Source of the DNA: Photobacterium carnosum
Lineage (GTDB): Bacteria; Pseudomonadota; Gammaproteobacteria; Enterobacterales; Vibrionaceae
Assembly: GCF_002849605.1 (NCBI RefSeq)
Contig: NZ_NPIB01000001.1
Location: 434,001 to 498,000, forward strand
Reading direction: 5' to 3'
Length of the DNA: 64,000 nucleotides
In this document: one piece after another, positions 57,416 to 64,000 of the stretch
Layout: each line of letters opens with the position of its first letter
How positions within the stretch are numbered: position 1 is the stretch's first letter
Notes under the pieces: generated by a model
The model's database searches: none
What the model was told of the DNA's origin: nothing
Seen by the model: only the letters and a program-made list of their open reading frames with translations
Position numbers and translations under genes: made by a program

Positions 57416-58165
57416 TTAACTGATACGCATCAGTGAAGATGAGGATTTATCCATTTCTTCGGCTGTTTTCATTAACTTCACTTGCATTTCAAAATGACGC
57501 TGTAAGTCAATCATGCTAGTCATTTCAGCTACTGCATTAACATTACTGCCTTCAAGCATACCTTTCTCTAAGCTAACGCTGGCATCCGCATCTAATGGGT
57601 CACGATTGCCAATTACTTTAAATAAACCATCGGTATCTTTAAATAAACTGCGATTATCAGGCTTTACTAATTTAATCCGATCAACCGTTACCATCGTATC
57701 TGGCGGTGCGCCCTTAGGTAATACTGAAACCGTACCATCATGACTAATTTCAATTTTATTAACAGGCAGAGGAATAAAAATAGGATTATCGTTACGCCCT
57801 AAAACAAGCTGACCATTGCTATTTTGAAGCATACCCATTTGATCAACTTTGAGATGGCCTGCACGGGTATAACCTTCTTGACCACCAACATCTTGGACAG
57901 CTAACCAACCATTGCCTTGTATCGCAACATCAAGATCGCGCCCAGTACTGATCACTGAACCTTGAGCAAAATCGTTACCTGTTCGTTCCGCCATGGTAAA
58001 TACACGACTCGGCACCCCTTCACCAAACACCGGCATACTACGTGCTTGCTGTAAATCAGCACGAAAGCCTGTCGTGCTAACATTAGCAAGGTTATTGGCA
58101 TGAACTCGCATACCTTGCATATCTTGTTTTGCCCCGCTCATCGCGAGAAACAGCGCCCGATCCAT
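57416..58165 (-). CDS. flgF: flagellar proximal rod protein FlgF
   Basis: FlgF forms part of the proximal rod. I start it at the ATG at 58165 (MDRALFLAMSGAKQDM, 249 residues), which has ribosome site AGGAG; the frame extends to 58279 through the promoter and is not coding. The motif HANNLANVSTTGFRADL and C-terminal SNVNAVAEMTSMIDLQRHFEM are present. A sigma-54 promoter lies 37 bp upstream, so flgFGHIJ is probably a separate transcript from flgBCDE. Confidence 0.95.
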   Translation of the reverse strand: MDRALFLAMSGAKQDMQGMRVHANNLANVSTTGFRADLQQARSMPVFGEGVPSRVFTMAERTGNDFAQGSVISTGRDLDVAIQGNGWLAVQDVGGQEGYTRAGHLKVDQMGMLQNSNGQLVLGRNDNPIFIPLPVNKIEISHDGTVSVLPKGAPPDTMVTVDRIKLVKPDNRSLFKDTDGLFKVIGNRDPLDADASVSLEKGMLEGSNVNAVAEMTSMIDLQRHFEMQVKLMKTAEEMDKSSSSLMRIS

Positions 58166-58201
58166 TTTTTTGACACTCCTCTGTGCATTAACCGATTTAA
58201 A

Positions 58202-58216
58202 GCAAAAATTACGCCA
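58202..58216 (-). promoter_or_regulatory. sigma-54 promoter of flgFGHIJ
   Basis: On the minus strand TGGCGT-N5-TTGC, followed by TTT, matches the -24/-12 consensus, 37 bp before the flgF start. It lies between the flgE terminator and flgF, exactly where an independent transcript should begin. Confidence 0.8.
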
Positions 58217-58270
58217 AGATGTAGATAAAGAATAACAACTGATGAGAAATGAGAACTGGAGAAACAAAAA

Positions 58271-58290
58271 CGCCACCAATAGCGGTGGCG
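58271..58290 (-). terminator. terminator after flgE
   Basis: On the minus strand a perfect 7-bp stem CGCCACC / GGTGGCG with a six-base loop is followed by TTTTTGTTT, 22 bp after the flgE stop. Confidence 0.9.
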
Positions 58291-58311
58291 TTGTTCAACT
58301 CACAACAATAA

Positions 58312-59697
58312 TTAACGAATCTGAAGAATGTTTTGTTGAAGTTGATTATTAACATCCAATGCGCGTGAGCTGGCTTGGAAGTTACGCTGAGCACTGATCA
58401 AATCCACCAGTTCTTGGGTCATATCAATATTTGATTGCTCTAAGGCACCACTTTTTATTGCACCAAATGAACCTTGAGATGCATCACCCCAAACCACTTC
58501 ACCTGATTCTTGAGTGGCATTCCACAGCGAACCACCAAGTTGAGTTAGCCCTTGTTCATTGGCAACTCGCGCCATTGCAACACGACCCACAACCAAATCT
58601 TTACCATTTGAATAAGACGCCATAATATTGCCATCAGGATCGATATCTACTTTCGATAAATATCCTGTTGAAGCACCATCAACATCTTGAAATTTGCGTA
58701 CTTCAAACGCAGAAGCATACTGGGTTGGATCTTCATAATTCATAGTGATGGCTTGAGTACCATCAGCACCACCAACATCAATAGCCGCCTCTGCAAAACT
58801 TTCCATTTGAATATTTAGAGGTGTTCCTGAAATAGCAGCTTCAGGTGGTACTGCAGGTGTTCCTTTTAGTGGTTGTCCATTAGCATCAAACTTCATCATA
58901 TAACCTAGATGACCATTTGAACCTGTCACTGAATACCCCGCTGGTAATGATCCAGCTTTAGCGTCTAATGCTTTTTCTTTACCATTATTATCAGTAACAG
59001 TTTGATAAACTTCCCATGAATTGGCATTGGTAGGAGTAGGCGTAACGGCATTAGGATCGTATTTAGCCACATAATAAGTGGTCATTTTATATGGCTTACC
59101 CAATGAGTCATAAATCGTTGAGGAGGTAGAACGACTAAATGATTCTGGCTTACTAAAATCAAATGGCTGCGTTTTAGGTACGGTTTCTTTATTGGGTAGA
59201 TTAAGTGACACCTTAATATTTTTAGATGCCGTTGGCTGCCCAAAAACGTCATCAATTTTCAATGACTTAGCCTCATAAGAAGCAATGGTATTTGAATCTT
59301 TGTTGACGGGATAGCCAAGTAAAAACTTTCCTTCCGCATTGACTAATTCATTTTCATTGTTTAATTGAAACGCACCATTACGGGTTAAATTACTGTTCGA
59401 GGCTTCATTCTTATTATTTGCAACCGCAAAAAAACCAGCACCAGATACCCGTAAATCTAACGGGTTATTAGTATAAATGCTTGAACCTTCATGAAACTGT
59501 TGCGCCACGGTTGAGGTTTGTACACCGCCACCCGTGGTCGTTTTAGCATTAGAGAAAATAGAATTAGAGTACACATCACCAAACTCTGCGCGTGACTCTT
59601 TAAAACCAAAGGTATTGGCGTTGGCAATATTATTACTGGTGGTATTTAAGTCCTTTTGTGCAGCACCCAAGCCACTTAATGCGATATTCATACTCAT
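58312..59697 (-). CDS. flgE: flagellar hook protein FlgE
   Basis: FlgE subunits form the hook. N-terminal MNIALSGLGAAQKDLNTTSNNIANANTFGFKESRAEFGDV (TSNNIANANT is the family motif) and C-terminal SNIDMTQELVDLISAQRNFQASSRALDV are conserved; the central domain is variable. It is 461 residues. It is the last gene of flgBCDE, with a terminator after it, and starts 9 bp after flgD. Confidence 0.96.
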   Translation of the reverse strand: MSMNIALSGLGAAQKDLNTTSNNIANANTFGFKESRAEFGDVYSNSIFSNAKTTTGGGVQTSTVAQQFHEGSSIYTNNPLDLRVSGAGFFAVANNKNEASNSNLTRNGAFQLNNENELVNAEGKFLLGYPVNKDSNTIASYEAKSLKIDDVFGQPTASKNIKVSLNLPNKETVPKTQPFDFSKPESFSRSTSSTIYDSLGKPYKMTTYYVAKYDPNAVTPTPTNANSWEVYQTVTDNNGKEKALDAKAGSLPAGYSVTGSNGHLGYMMKFDANGQPLKGTPAVPPEAAISGTPLNIQMESFAEAAIDVGGADGTQAITMNYEDPTQYASAFEVRKFQDVDGASTGYLSKVDIDPDGNIMASYSNGKDLVVGRVAMARVANEQGLTQLGGSLWNATQESGEVVWGDASQGSFGAIKSGALEQSNIDMTQELVDLISAQRNFQASSRALDVNNQLQQNILQIR

Positions 59698-59705
59698 GAG
59701 TTCAA

Positions 59706-60452
59706 TTATCCTTGTTGTGTACTAAGTGGTGCCGCTGATTGTGTACTTTTACCAATTTGTAAGACTTCAGCTAAATTGACAGGTTTCGTAACACCCGCCA
59801 GATTTAGCATCACTTTACCGTCACTATTACCCAGTAAAACACTGTTAACATTGGCATGAGTTAATACTTCAAATTGTTGACTCTCACCGCCTACATTTCC
59901 AGATACCGAGAAATTATATTTGCCTTGGGGCATCACATTACCAGCATCGTCTTTACCGTCCCATGCAAACGGGTGTTCCCCTGCGGATTTTGCGCCAAGA
60001 GTAACAGTCTTCACTAATACTCCTTGCTCATTTTCAACCCGCAGAATAGCGTTATCAACCCCTTGTTGCATGCGTACCATACCCGCCATTTCACCATCAT
60101 TAGTTTTCAATGCCGACGCACTTGGAATAAGCACATCTTGCCCAACCAACGATGAAGCTTGCAGCGCTTGGTTTGATGTCATAGCACTATTGAGTGAACC
60201 GAATTGTTCATTCATTTTATTGATACCATCAACGGTAGCAAAAGATGCCATCTGGGCGATCATTTGATCATTACCTACAGGCTTAAACGGATCTTGTTGC
60301 GCTAACTGTTTAGTTAACAAAGATAAAAAATCGTTTTGTTTTAATTGATTAGTACCCGTTGTAGGTTGTTCTTTTGCAATCTTTTTATCTTGCATACCCT
60401 TTAACTGGTCAAGATAAGAAAGAGATTGCCCTGCGCCATTAATGGTTGTCAT
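59706..60452 (-). CDS. flgD: hook cap protein FlgD
   Basis: FlgD caps the growing hook and is replaced by FlgK. The N-terminal QNDFLSLLTKQLAQQDPFKPVGNDQMIAQMASFATVDGI is the family signature, followed by a tudor-like and FnIII-like region including FAWDGKDDAGNVMPQGKYNFSV. It is 248 residues. It starts 18 bp after flgC. Confidence 0.96.
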   Translation of the reverse strand: MTTINGAGQSLSYLDQLKGMQDKKIAKEQPTTGTNQLKQNDFLSLLTKQLAQQDPFKPVGNDQMIAQMASFATVDGINKMNEQFGSLNSAMTSNQALQASSLVGQDVLIPSASALKTNDGEMAGMVRMQQGVDNAILRVENEQGVLVKTVTLGAKSAGEHPFAWDGKDDAGNVMPQGKYNFSVSGNVGGESQQFEVLTHANVNSVLLGNSDGKVMLNLAGVTKPVNLAEVLQIGKSTQSAAPLSTQQG

Positions 60453-60469
60453 AACACAAGCTCCTTAGC

Positions 60470-60883
60470 TTATTTGCCCATCTGCAAGGTTTTCATCAAC
60501 ATTTGCTTACTTGCATCTGCCACTTGAACATTATTTTGATAAGAGCGTGATGCCGAGATCATATTGGCCATTTCTTCCATTACATTAACATTAGGTTTAT
60601 AAATATAACCGGCACTGTTAGCCAATGGATGCTCAGGGTTATATTCCGCACTTAATGGCTCATTACTTTCAACAATCCCTTGCAGTTGCACTGGCACGCT
60701 AGCATCGCCTTGATAAACACTATCAAGCGCTGCCGCAAAAATAGGATAACGCGCTTTATAGGTTTCTTCTGCTGAACTACTAATACTATTAGCATTGGCT
60801 AAGTTACTAGAGGTGGTATTAAGTCGTACTGATTCTGCACTCATAGCAGAACCTGTAACATTGAATATATTAAATAAACTCAT
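60470..60883 (-). CDS. flgC: flagellar proximal rod protein FlgC
   Basis: FlgC is one of the proximal rod subunits. It is 137 residues, with N-terminal FNVTGSAMSAESVRLNTTSSNLANANSIS and C-terminal PNVNVMEEMANMISASRSYQNNVQVADASKQMLMKTLQMG-type ending (family motif MEEMANMISASRSYQ). It is 3 bp after flgB. Confidence 0.96.
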   Translation of the reverse strand: MSLFNIFNVTGSAMSAESVRLNTTSSNLANANSISSSAEETYKARYPIFAAALDSVYQGDASVPVQLQGIVESNEPLSAEYNPEHPLANSAGYIYKPNVNVMEEMANMISASRSYQNNVQVADASKQMLMKTLQMGK

Positions 60884-60886
60884 CCA

Positions 60887-61282
60887 TTATTCCCCTTTCA
60901 ATGCTTTAGTTAAATTCTTAAATTTAGACCCTAAAAAATCTAACGATGCTTGGTATTCAATACTGTTTTGCATAAACAAGTTTTGTTCTAATTGCGCATC
61001 AACGGTATTGCCATCGCCAGTATCAGGTTGAGTTGGCACTCGATAAAGTTGCTCACCACTGGCGGCAGGAGAGGCAGTAATATGCCGCCGATTGGTACGA
61101 CTAAGGCCAACGTTTGCCCCTGCAGTTGCCGATTGCAGGACGCGGCTAAAGTCGATATCTTTTGCCTTAAAGCCGGGAGTATTGACGTTAGCAAGGTTGC
61201 TCGCCAACGTTTCAGCACGTGTTGCACGTACGCCAACGGTATATTGATGAATACCTAATGCTTTATCAAAAGAGATCGACAT
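60887..61282 (-). CDS. flgB: flagellar proximal rod protein FlgB
   Basis: FlgB is the most proximal rod subunit, contacting FliE. I start at the ATG at 61282 (MSISFDKALGIHQYTVGVRA, 131 residues) with ribosome site GAGG; the reading frame continues upstream through the promoter and a tandem repeat and is not coding there. The family motif ASNLANVNTPGFKAKDIDF and C-terminal MQNSIEYQASLDFLGSKFKNL are present. First gene of flgBCDE, driven by a sigma-54 promoter. Confidence 0.95.
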   Translation of the reverse strand: MSISFDKALGIHQYTVGVRATRAETLASNLANVNTPGFKAKDIDFSRVLQSATAGANVGLSRTNRRHITASPAASGEQLYRVPTQPDTGDGNTVDAQLEQNLFMQNSIEYQASLDFLGSKFKNLTKALKGE

Positions 61283-61330
61283 GCTTTGCCTCTGCGTGAA
61301 ATTCATTGTCACTATGACAACAACAGTAAA

Positions 61331-61345
61331 GCAAAGACAATGCCA
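61331..61345 (-). promoter_or_regulatory. sigma-54 promoter of flgBCDE
   Basis: On the minus strand TGGCAT-N5-TTGC, preceded by T and followed by TTT, is a near-perfect -24/-12 element 49 bp before flgB. It lies in the 200-bp gap after cheR. Confidence 0.85.
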
Positions 61346-61370
61346 AGATGGGAACGAGAGAGAAAAAGGT

Positions 61371-61405
61371 AGGGAAAGCAGGGAAAGCAGGGAAAGCAGG
61401 GAAAG
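61371..61405. repeat. 9-bp tandem repeat upstream of the flgB promoter
   Basis: AGGGAAAGC is repeated head to tail 3.9 times, starting 25 bp upstream of the sigma-54 -24 element. Copy number could vary by slippage. It might be a protein-binding array or simply a microsatellite. Confidence 0.95.
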
Positions 61406-61482
61406 AATATAGATATTGGAACAGGGTATCAAAACTCAAAACCTCGTCCCTCTTTCCTCTCCCCTTAATTTTGTTAATGAAA

Positions 61483-62310
61483 TTATTTTAATTTGTAAAT
61501 AATACCGGGATTACAACGTACCATTTCAAACCGATCACACAGCCCCGTTAATGATTCTGAAGCGCCAAGAAATAAATAACCACCAGGATTTAAACTGGCC
61601 GCTAATTGATTTAGCACTTTTACTTTGGTTTCTGGTGAAAAGTAAATTAAAACATTGCGGCAAAATATCACATCAAATTTACCCAATAGAACGTAGCTAT
61701 CTTTTAAATTTTGAGTGCGGAAATTAACCAGTTGTTTTACGCGTTGATTAACTTGCATACCGCCACTGATATGCGCTTCAAAAAACATTCTTCGACGCTC
61801 AACCGATAAGCCGCGACTTAACGCAAGATTGTCATAAACCCCGTTGCGACACATATCAAGCATCGTTTGTGAAATATCTGTCGCAGTGATCTGAATGCTA
61901 GGTAATAACCCAGGTCGTTTCAATTGCTGCTCTAAAATAGTCATCGCCATTGAATACGACTCTTGCCCTGATGAACTTGCCGCTGACCAGATCTTTAATG
62001 GTCTTCTATTAGCTGCAAGCTCAGGCAATATTTTATCAGCCAACACAGTAAACGGATAACTATCGCGAAACCATAATGTTTCATTCGTTGTCATTGCATC
62101 GATTACTGCAACTCGTAATTCACGGTTTCGGCCTTTCAAGGTGTCTTGTAATAAATCGGATAAAGAAAGTAATCCAAACCGTTTAACCAAAGGACTTAAA
62201 CGGCTTCGCACTAAATATTGCTTACTGTCTCCCAAAACGATGCCACACTGTGCTTCAAGGAAATGACAAAAGTCATAATAATCTTGATAATTTACCGTTA
62301 ATGTTGTCAT
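61483..62310 (-). CDS. cheR: chemoreceptor methyltransferase CheR
   Basis: CheR adds methyl groups from S-adenosylmethionine to receptor glutamates. It has the N-terminal helical domain (YDFCHFLEAQCGIVLG), the SAM-binding IWSAASSSGQESYSMAM, and the conserved FDVIFCRNVLIYFSPETK. It is 275 residues. It forms a pair with cheV, 52 bp upstream, between flgA and flgB as in Vibrio. No clear terminator follows before the flgB promoter. Confidence 0.96.
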   Translation of the reverse strand: MTTLTVNYQDYYDFCHFLEAQCGIVLGDSKQYLVRSRLSPLVKRFGLLSLSDLLQDTLKGRNRELRVAVIDAMTTNETLWFRDSYPFTVLADKILPELAANRRPLKIWSAASSSGQESYSMAMTILEQQLKRPGLLPSIQITATDISQTMLDMCRNGVYDNLALSRGLSVERRRMFFEAHISGGMQVNQRVKQLVNFRTQNLKDSYVLLGKFDVIFCRNVLIYFSPETKVKVLNQLAASLNPGGYLFLGASESLTGLCDRFEMVRCNPGIIYKLK

Positions 62311-62362
62311 TAATCACTCTTTCTTATTTTTGTCATGTATTGCACGTCGACTATATTTATTA

Positions 62363-63304
62363 TTAAGAGCTAACACTAACTGCTGTCACTGTGGTCATAG
62401 CATTTTTCACTGCACGTCCTAGCTCATCAGGATTAAATTTAGGAATAAAAGCATTAGCACCCACACGTTCAACCATCGCCTGATTAAATACCCCACTCAA
62501 TGAAGTATGTAAAATAACATACAGATCTTTTAACACTGGATCGTTACGAATAGCGGCAGTTAAGGTATAGCCATCCATTTCAGGCATCTCAATATCTGAT
62601 ATCACTAAGGCTAATTGTTGATAAATACTGCCATTTCCAGCCATCGATTGTAGTGTTCTAAGTGCTTCTTTACCGTCTTTGACACAAATACAATCACACC
62701 CTATTGATTCAATCGCACGTTGTACTTGTTTACGCGCCACCATTGAATCATCAGCAACTAATACGGTTTTTACTGTGGGTATAATCAGGCTAATTTCATC
62801 CAGTAATTCAATCGACAAACAGGTATCTACTGGAGAAATTTGATCAAGGATCTTTTCTACATCAAGAATTTCTACTAATTCATTATCAATTTCAGTGACT
62901 GCGGTGAGATAATTACTACGTCCAGCACCTTGTGGCGGTGGTAAAATAGCTTCCCAATTTATATTCACAATCCGCTCAACCGCTGAAACTAAAAAACCCT
63001 GCACCGAACGGTTAAACTCAGAAATAATAATAAAACAATTACTGATATCGTCGACCGGCCGACCGCCCGTTGCAAGACTCATATCTATCACTGAAATTGT
63101 CTGACCGCGAATATAAGCGATTCCTTTAACAAACGGATGTAAATTCGGCATCGATGTTAACTTAGGGCACTGTAAAACTTCTTTAACTTTAAAGACATTA
63201 ATCCCATATCGCTGACGCCGATTAAGTCGGAAAGTAAGTAATTCTAATCGATTTTGTCCAACCAACTGTGTACGTTGATTGACGGAATCTAAAATACCTG
63301 ACAT
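62363..63304 (-). CDS. cheV: chemotaxis coupling/adaptation protein CheV
   Basis: CheV couples receptors to CheA like CheW and has a receiver domain that can be phosphorylated. The CheW-like part (ELLTFRLNRRQRYGINVFKVKEVLQ, VKGIAYIRGQTISVID) covers residues about 20-165. The receiver has acidic residues in VLVADDSMVARKQV and the phospho-acceptor in LALVISDIEMPEMDG. I start at the ATG at 63304 (MSGILDSVNQ, 313 residues), with ribosome site AGGGAA, because the longer frame to 63352 adds an unsupported hydrophobic stretch. Confidence 0.95.
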   Translation of the reverse strand: MSGILDSVNQRTQLVGQNRLELLTFRLNRRQRYGINVFKVKEVLQCPKLTSMPNLHPFVKGIAYIRGQTISVIDMSLATGGRPVDDISNCFIIISEFNRSVQGFLVSAVERIVNINWEAILPPPQGAGRSNYLTAVTEIDNELVEILDVEKILDQISPVDTCLSIELLDEISLIIPTVKTVLVADDSMVARKQVQRAIESIGCDCICVKDGKEALRTLQSMAGNGSIYQQLALVISDIEMPEMDGYTLTAAIRNDPVLKDLYVILHTSLSGVFNQAMVERVGANAFIPKFNPDELGRAVKNAMTTVTAVSVSS

Positions 63305-63423
63305 GTGAAAGGGTTCCCTGCCTAAAAATATTAACAAGACCAATACAAGCAATTTTTCGAATAATTACTTATGATAAGCCGCTTAATGACCAAATGACTA
63401 CCACCAACAAAGAGTATAACGCC

Positions 63424-64000
63424 GTGATCACTCATCGATATTTAAACTTAATTTGCATTATTATCGGCAGTTTATTGCTGAACTTTAGTATTAATGTTCA
63501 TGCCACACAAATCTCACAACAAAGTATTATTCAGCAAACGGCAGCAGATCATATAAAACACTCATTCACTCCATCTGATTTTGGTAGTGTCAATATTACT
63601 GCGGCGACATTAGATTCTCGATTACGGTTTCCAACCTGCTCTAGCCCTCTCGTTGCAACCACGCCGGGTAAACAAACGTTATCAGGTAATGTTACAGTAC
63701 TGGTGCGGTGTAATAGTGAAGATTGGCAACTCTATGTTCCTGTCAATGTGCAACAAACACTGCCACAAGTGATCGCCACAACACACCTAGGCCGCGGCGC
63801 TTTACTCAGTGCTGCCAATATAAAAATTGCTATGATAGAAAACCGTTTTCAACGAGGGGTTAGCTTTACTGATCCACAACAAATTATCGGCTCAAAAGTA
63901 AAGCATACCGTGAAAGCAGGTGATGTCATTCAAGCAAATGATATCTGCTTAGTGTGCCGTAATGACAGTGTGTTAATTCGAGCAAGCCAAACAGGATTAG
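63424..64000 (+). CDS. flgA: FlgA, P-ring assembly chaperone, partial (runs off the right edge)
   Basis: FlgA is the periplasmic chaperone for FlgI during P-ring assembly. About 192 residues are visible, with no stop before the window end. A signal peptide (LNLICIIIGSLLLNFSINVHA) is followed by a C-terminal SAF domain: GRGALLSAANIKIAMIE and VKAGDVIQANDICLV are seen. I use the GTG at 63424, which has AAAGAG upstream; an in-frame ATG at 63394 would add ten residues but lacks a ribosome site. It is divergent from cheV; flgM and flgN are expected outside the window. Confidence 0.9.
   Translation, partial: MITHRYLNLICIIIGSLLLNFSINVHATQISQQSIIQQTAADHIKHSFTPSDFGSVNITAATLDSRLRFPTCSSPLVATTPGKQTLSGNVTVLVRCNSEDWQLYVPVNVQQTLPQVIATTHLGRGALLSAANIKIAMIENRFQRGVSFTDPQQIIGSKVKHTVKAGDVIQANDICLVCRNDSVLIRASQTGL

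Noticed and set aside
58166-58279. Hydrophobic N-terminal extension of FlgF that looks like a signal peptide
   Set aside because: FlgF is exported by the type III system without a signal peptide, and the extension covers the sigma-54 promoter.
61283-61432. N-terminal extension of FlgB with a Leu-Leu-Ser repeat
   Set aside because: It is the 9-bp repeat and sigma-54 promoter translated by chance; FlgB homologues start at MSISFDKAL with a ribosome site.
1-64000. Mobile elements, CRISPR arrays, tRNA or rRNA genes
   Set aside because: I looked for transposase motifs, regularly spaced direct repeats, attachment sites and tRNA-like cloverleaf sequences in the gaps and saw none I could support.

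Overview
The window comes from an AT-rich gammaproteobacterium (about 40% GC by eye). Gene content and order point to the Vibrionaceae, most likely Photobacterium or a close relative. The reasons are the FlrA/FlrB/FlrC polar-flagellum hierarchy, the FlhF/FlhG polarity pair, the ParC/ParP array-positioning genes beside cheW, and a ccm operon flanked by mlaA and the chemotaxis genes. The species assignment is inference; no rRNA or tRNA gene is present to test it. I see no insertion sequence, prophage, CRISPR array or other sign of recent transfer.

Layout. (1) 1-5.7 kb: start of fadI (minus, cut by the window edge) with a FadR-like operator in its promoter; a 0.6 kb gap with an orphan minus-strand terminator that may end a small RNA; an ECF sigma factor overlapping a DUF3379 membrane protein (probable anti-sigma); two fadL-type outer-membrane transporters, each with a terminator. 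(2) 5.75-13.9 kb, minus: mlaA (phospholipid transport lipoprotein), then ccmABCDEFGHI, the complete System I cytochrome c maturation operon. (3) 14.0-15.2 kb, plus: a FliK-like gene and flhX, a free-standing FlhB C-terminal-domain paralogue. (4) 15.2-25.5 kb, minus: flhF-flhG-fliA-cheY-cheZ-cheA-cheB-parC-parP-cheW-DUF2802, ended by a terminator lying inside flhX. (5) 25.6-29.8 kb: flhA, flhB, fliR. (6) 29.9-40.7 kb: fliEFGHIJKLMNOPQ. (7) 40.8-45 kb: the regulators flrA, flrB, flrC. (8) 45.2-49.6 kb: a single large flagellin, then flaG, fliD, flaI and fliS. (9) 49.9-61.3 kb: flgBCDEFGHIJKL. (10) 61.5-64 kb: cheR, cheV and divergent flgA, cut by the right edge.

How it works together. FlrA with sigma-54 would start flrBC. 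FlrB/FlrC with sigma-54 would then drive the basal body and hook genes; good -24/-12 elements lie upstream of flrB, flhA, flgF and flgB. FliA (sigma-28) would drive late genes, and a clear sigma-28 promoter precedes the flagellin. FlhF/FlhG set pole and number. CheA/W/Y/Z/B/R/V form the signalling pathway, and ParC/ParP tether the array to the pole. The Ccm proteins attach haem to c-type cytochromes in the periplasm and are neighbours rather than partners.

Most of the window is a canonical polar flagellum and chemotaxis locus, unusually contiguous. I do not see a convincing wholly new system. The best leads are: a small plus-strand ORF between flgK and flgJ, the orphan terminator beside fadI, the ECF/DUF3379 pair beside fatty-acid genes, the fliK-like/flhX pair with the operon terminator buried in it, and a CheA linker with a triplicated motif and a hexanucleotide repeat.
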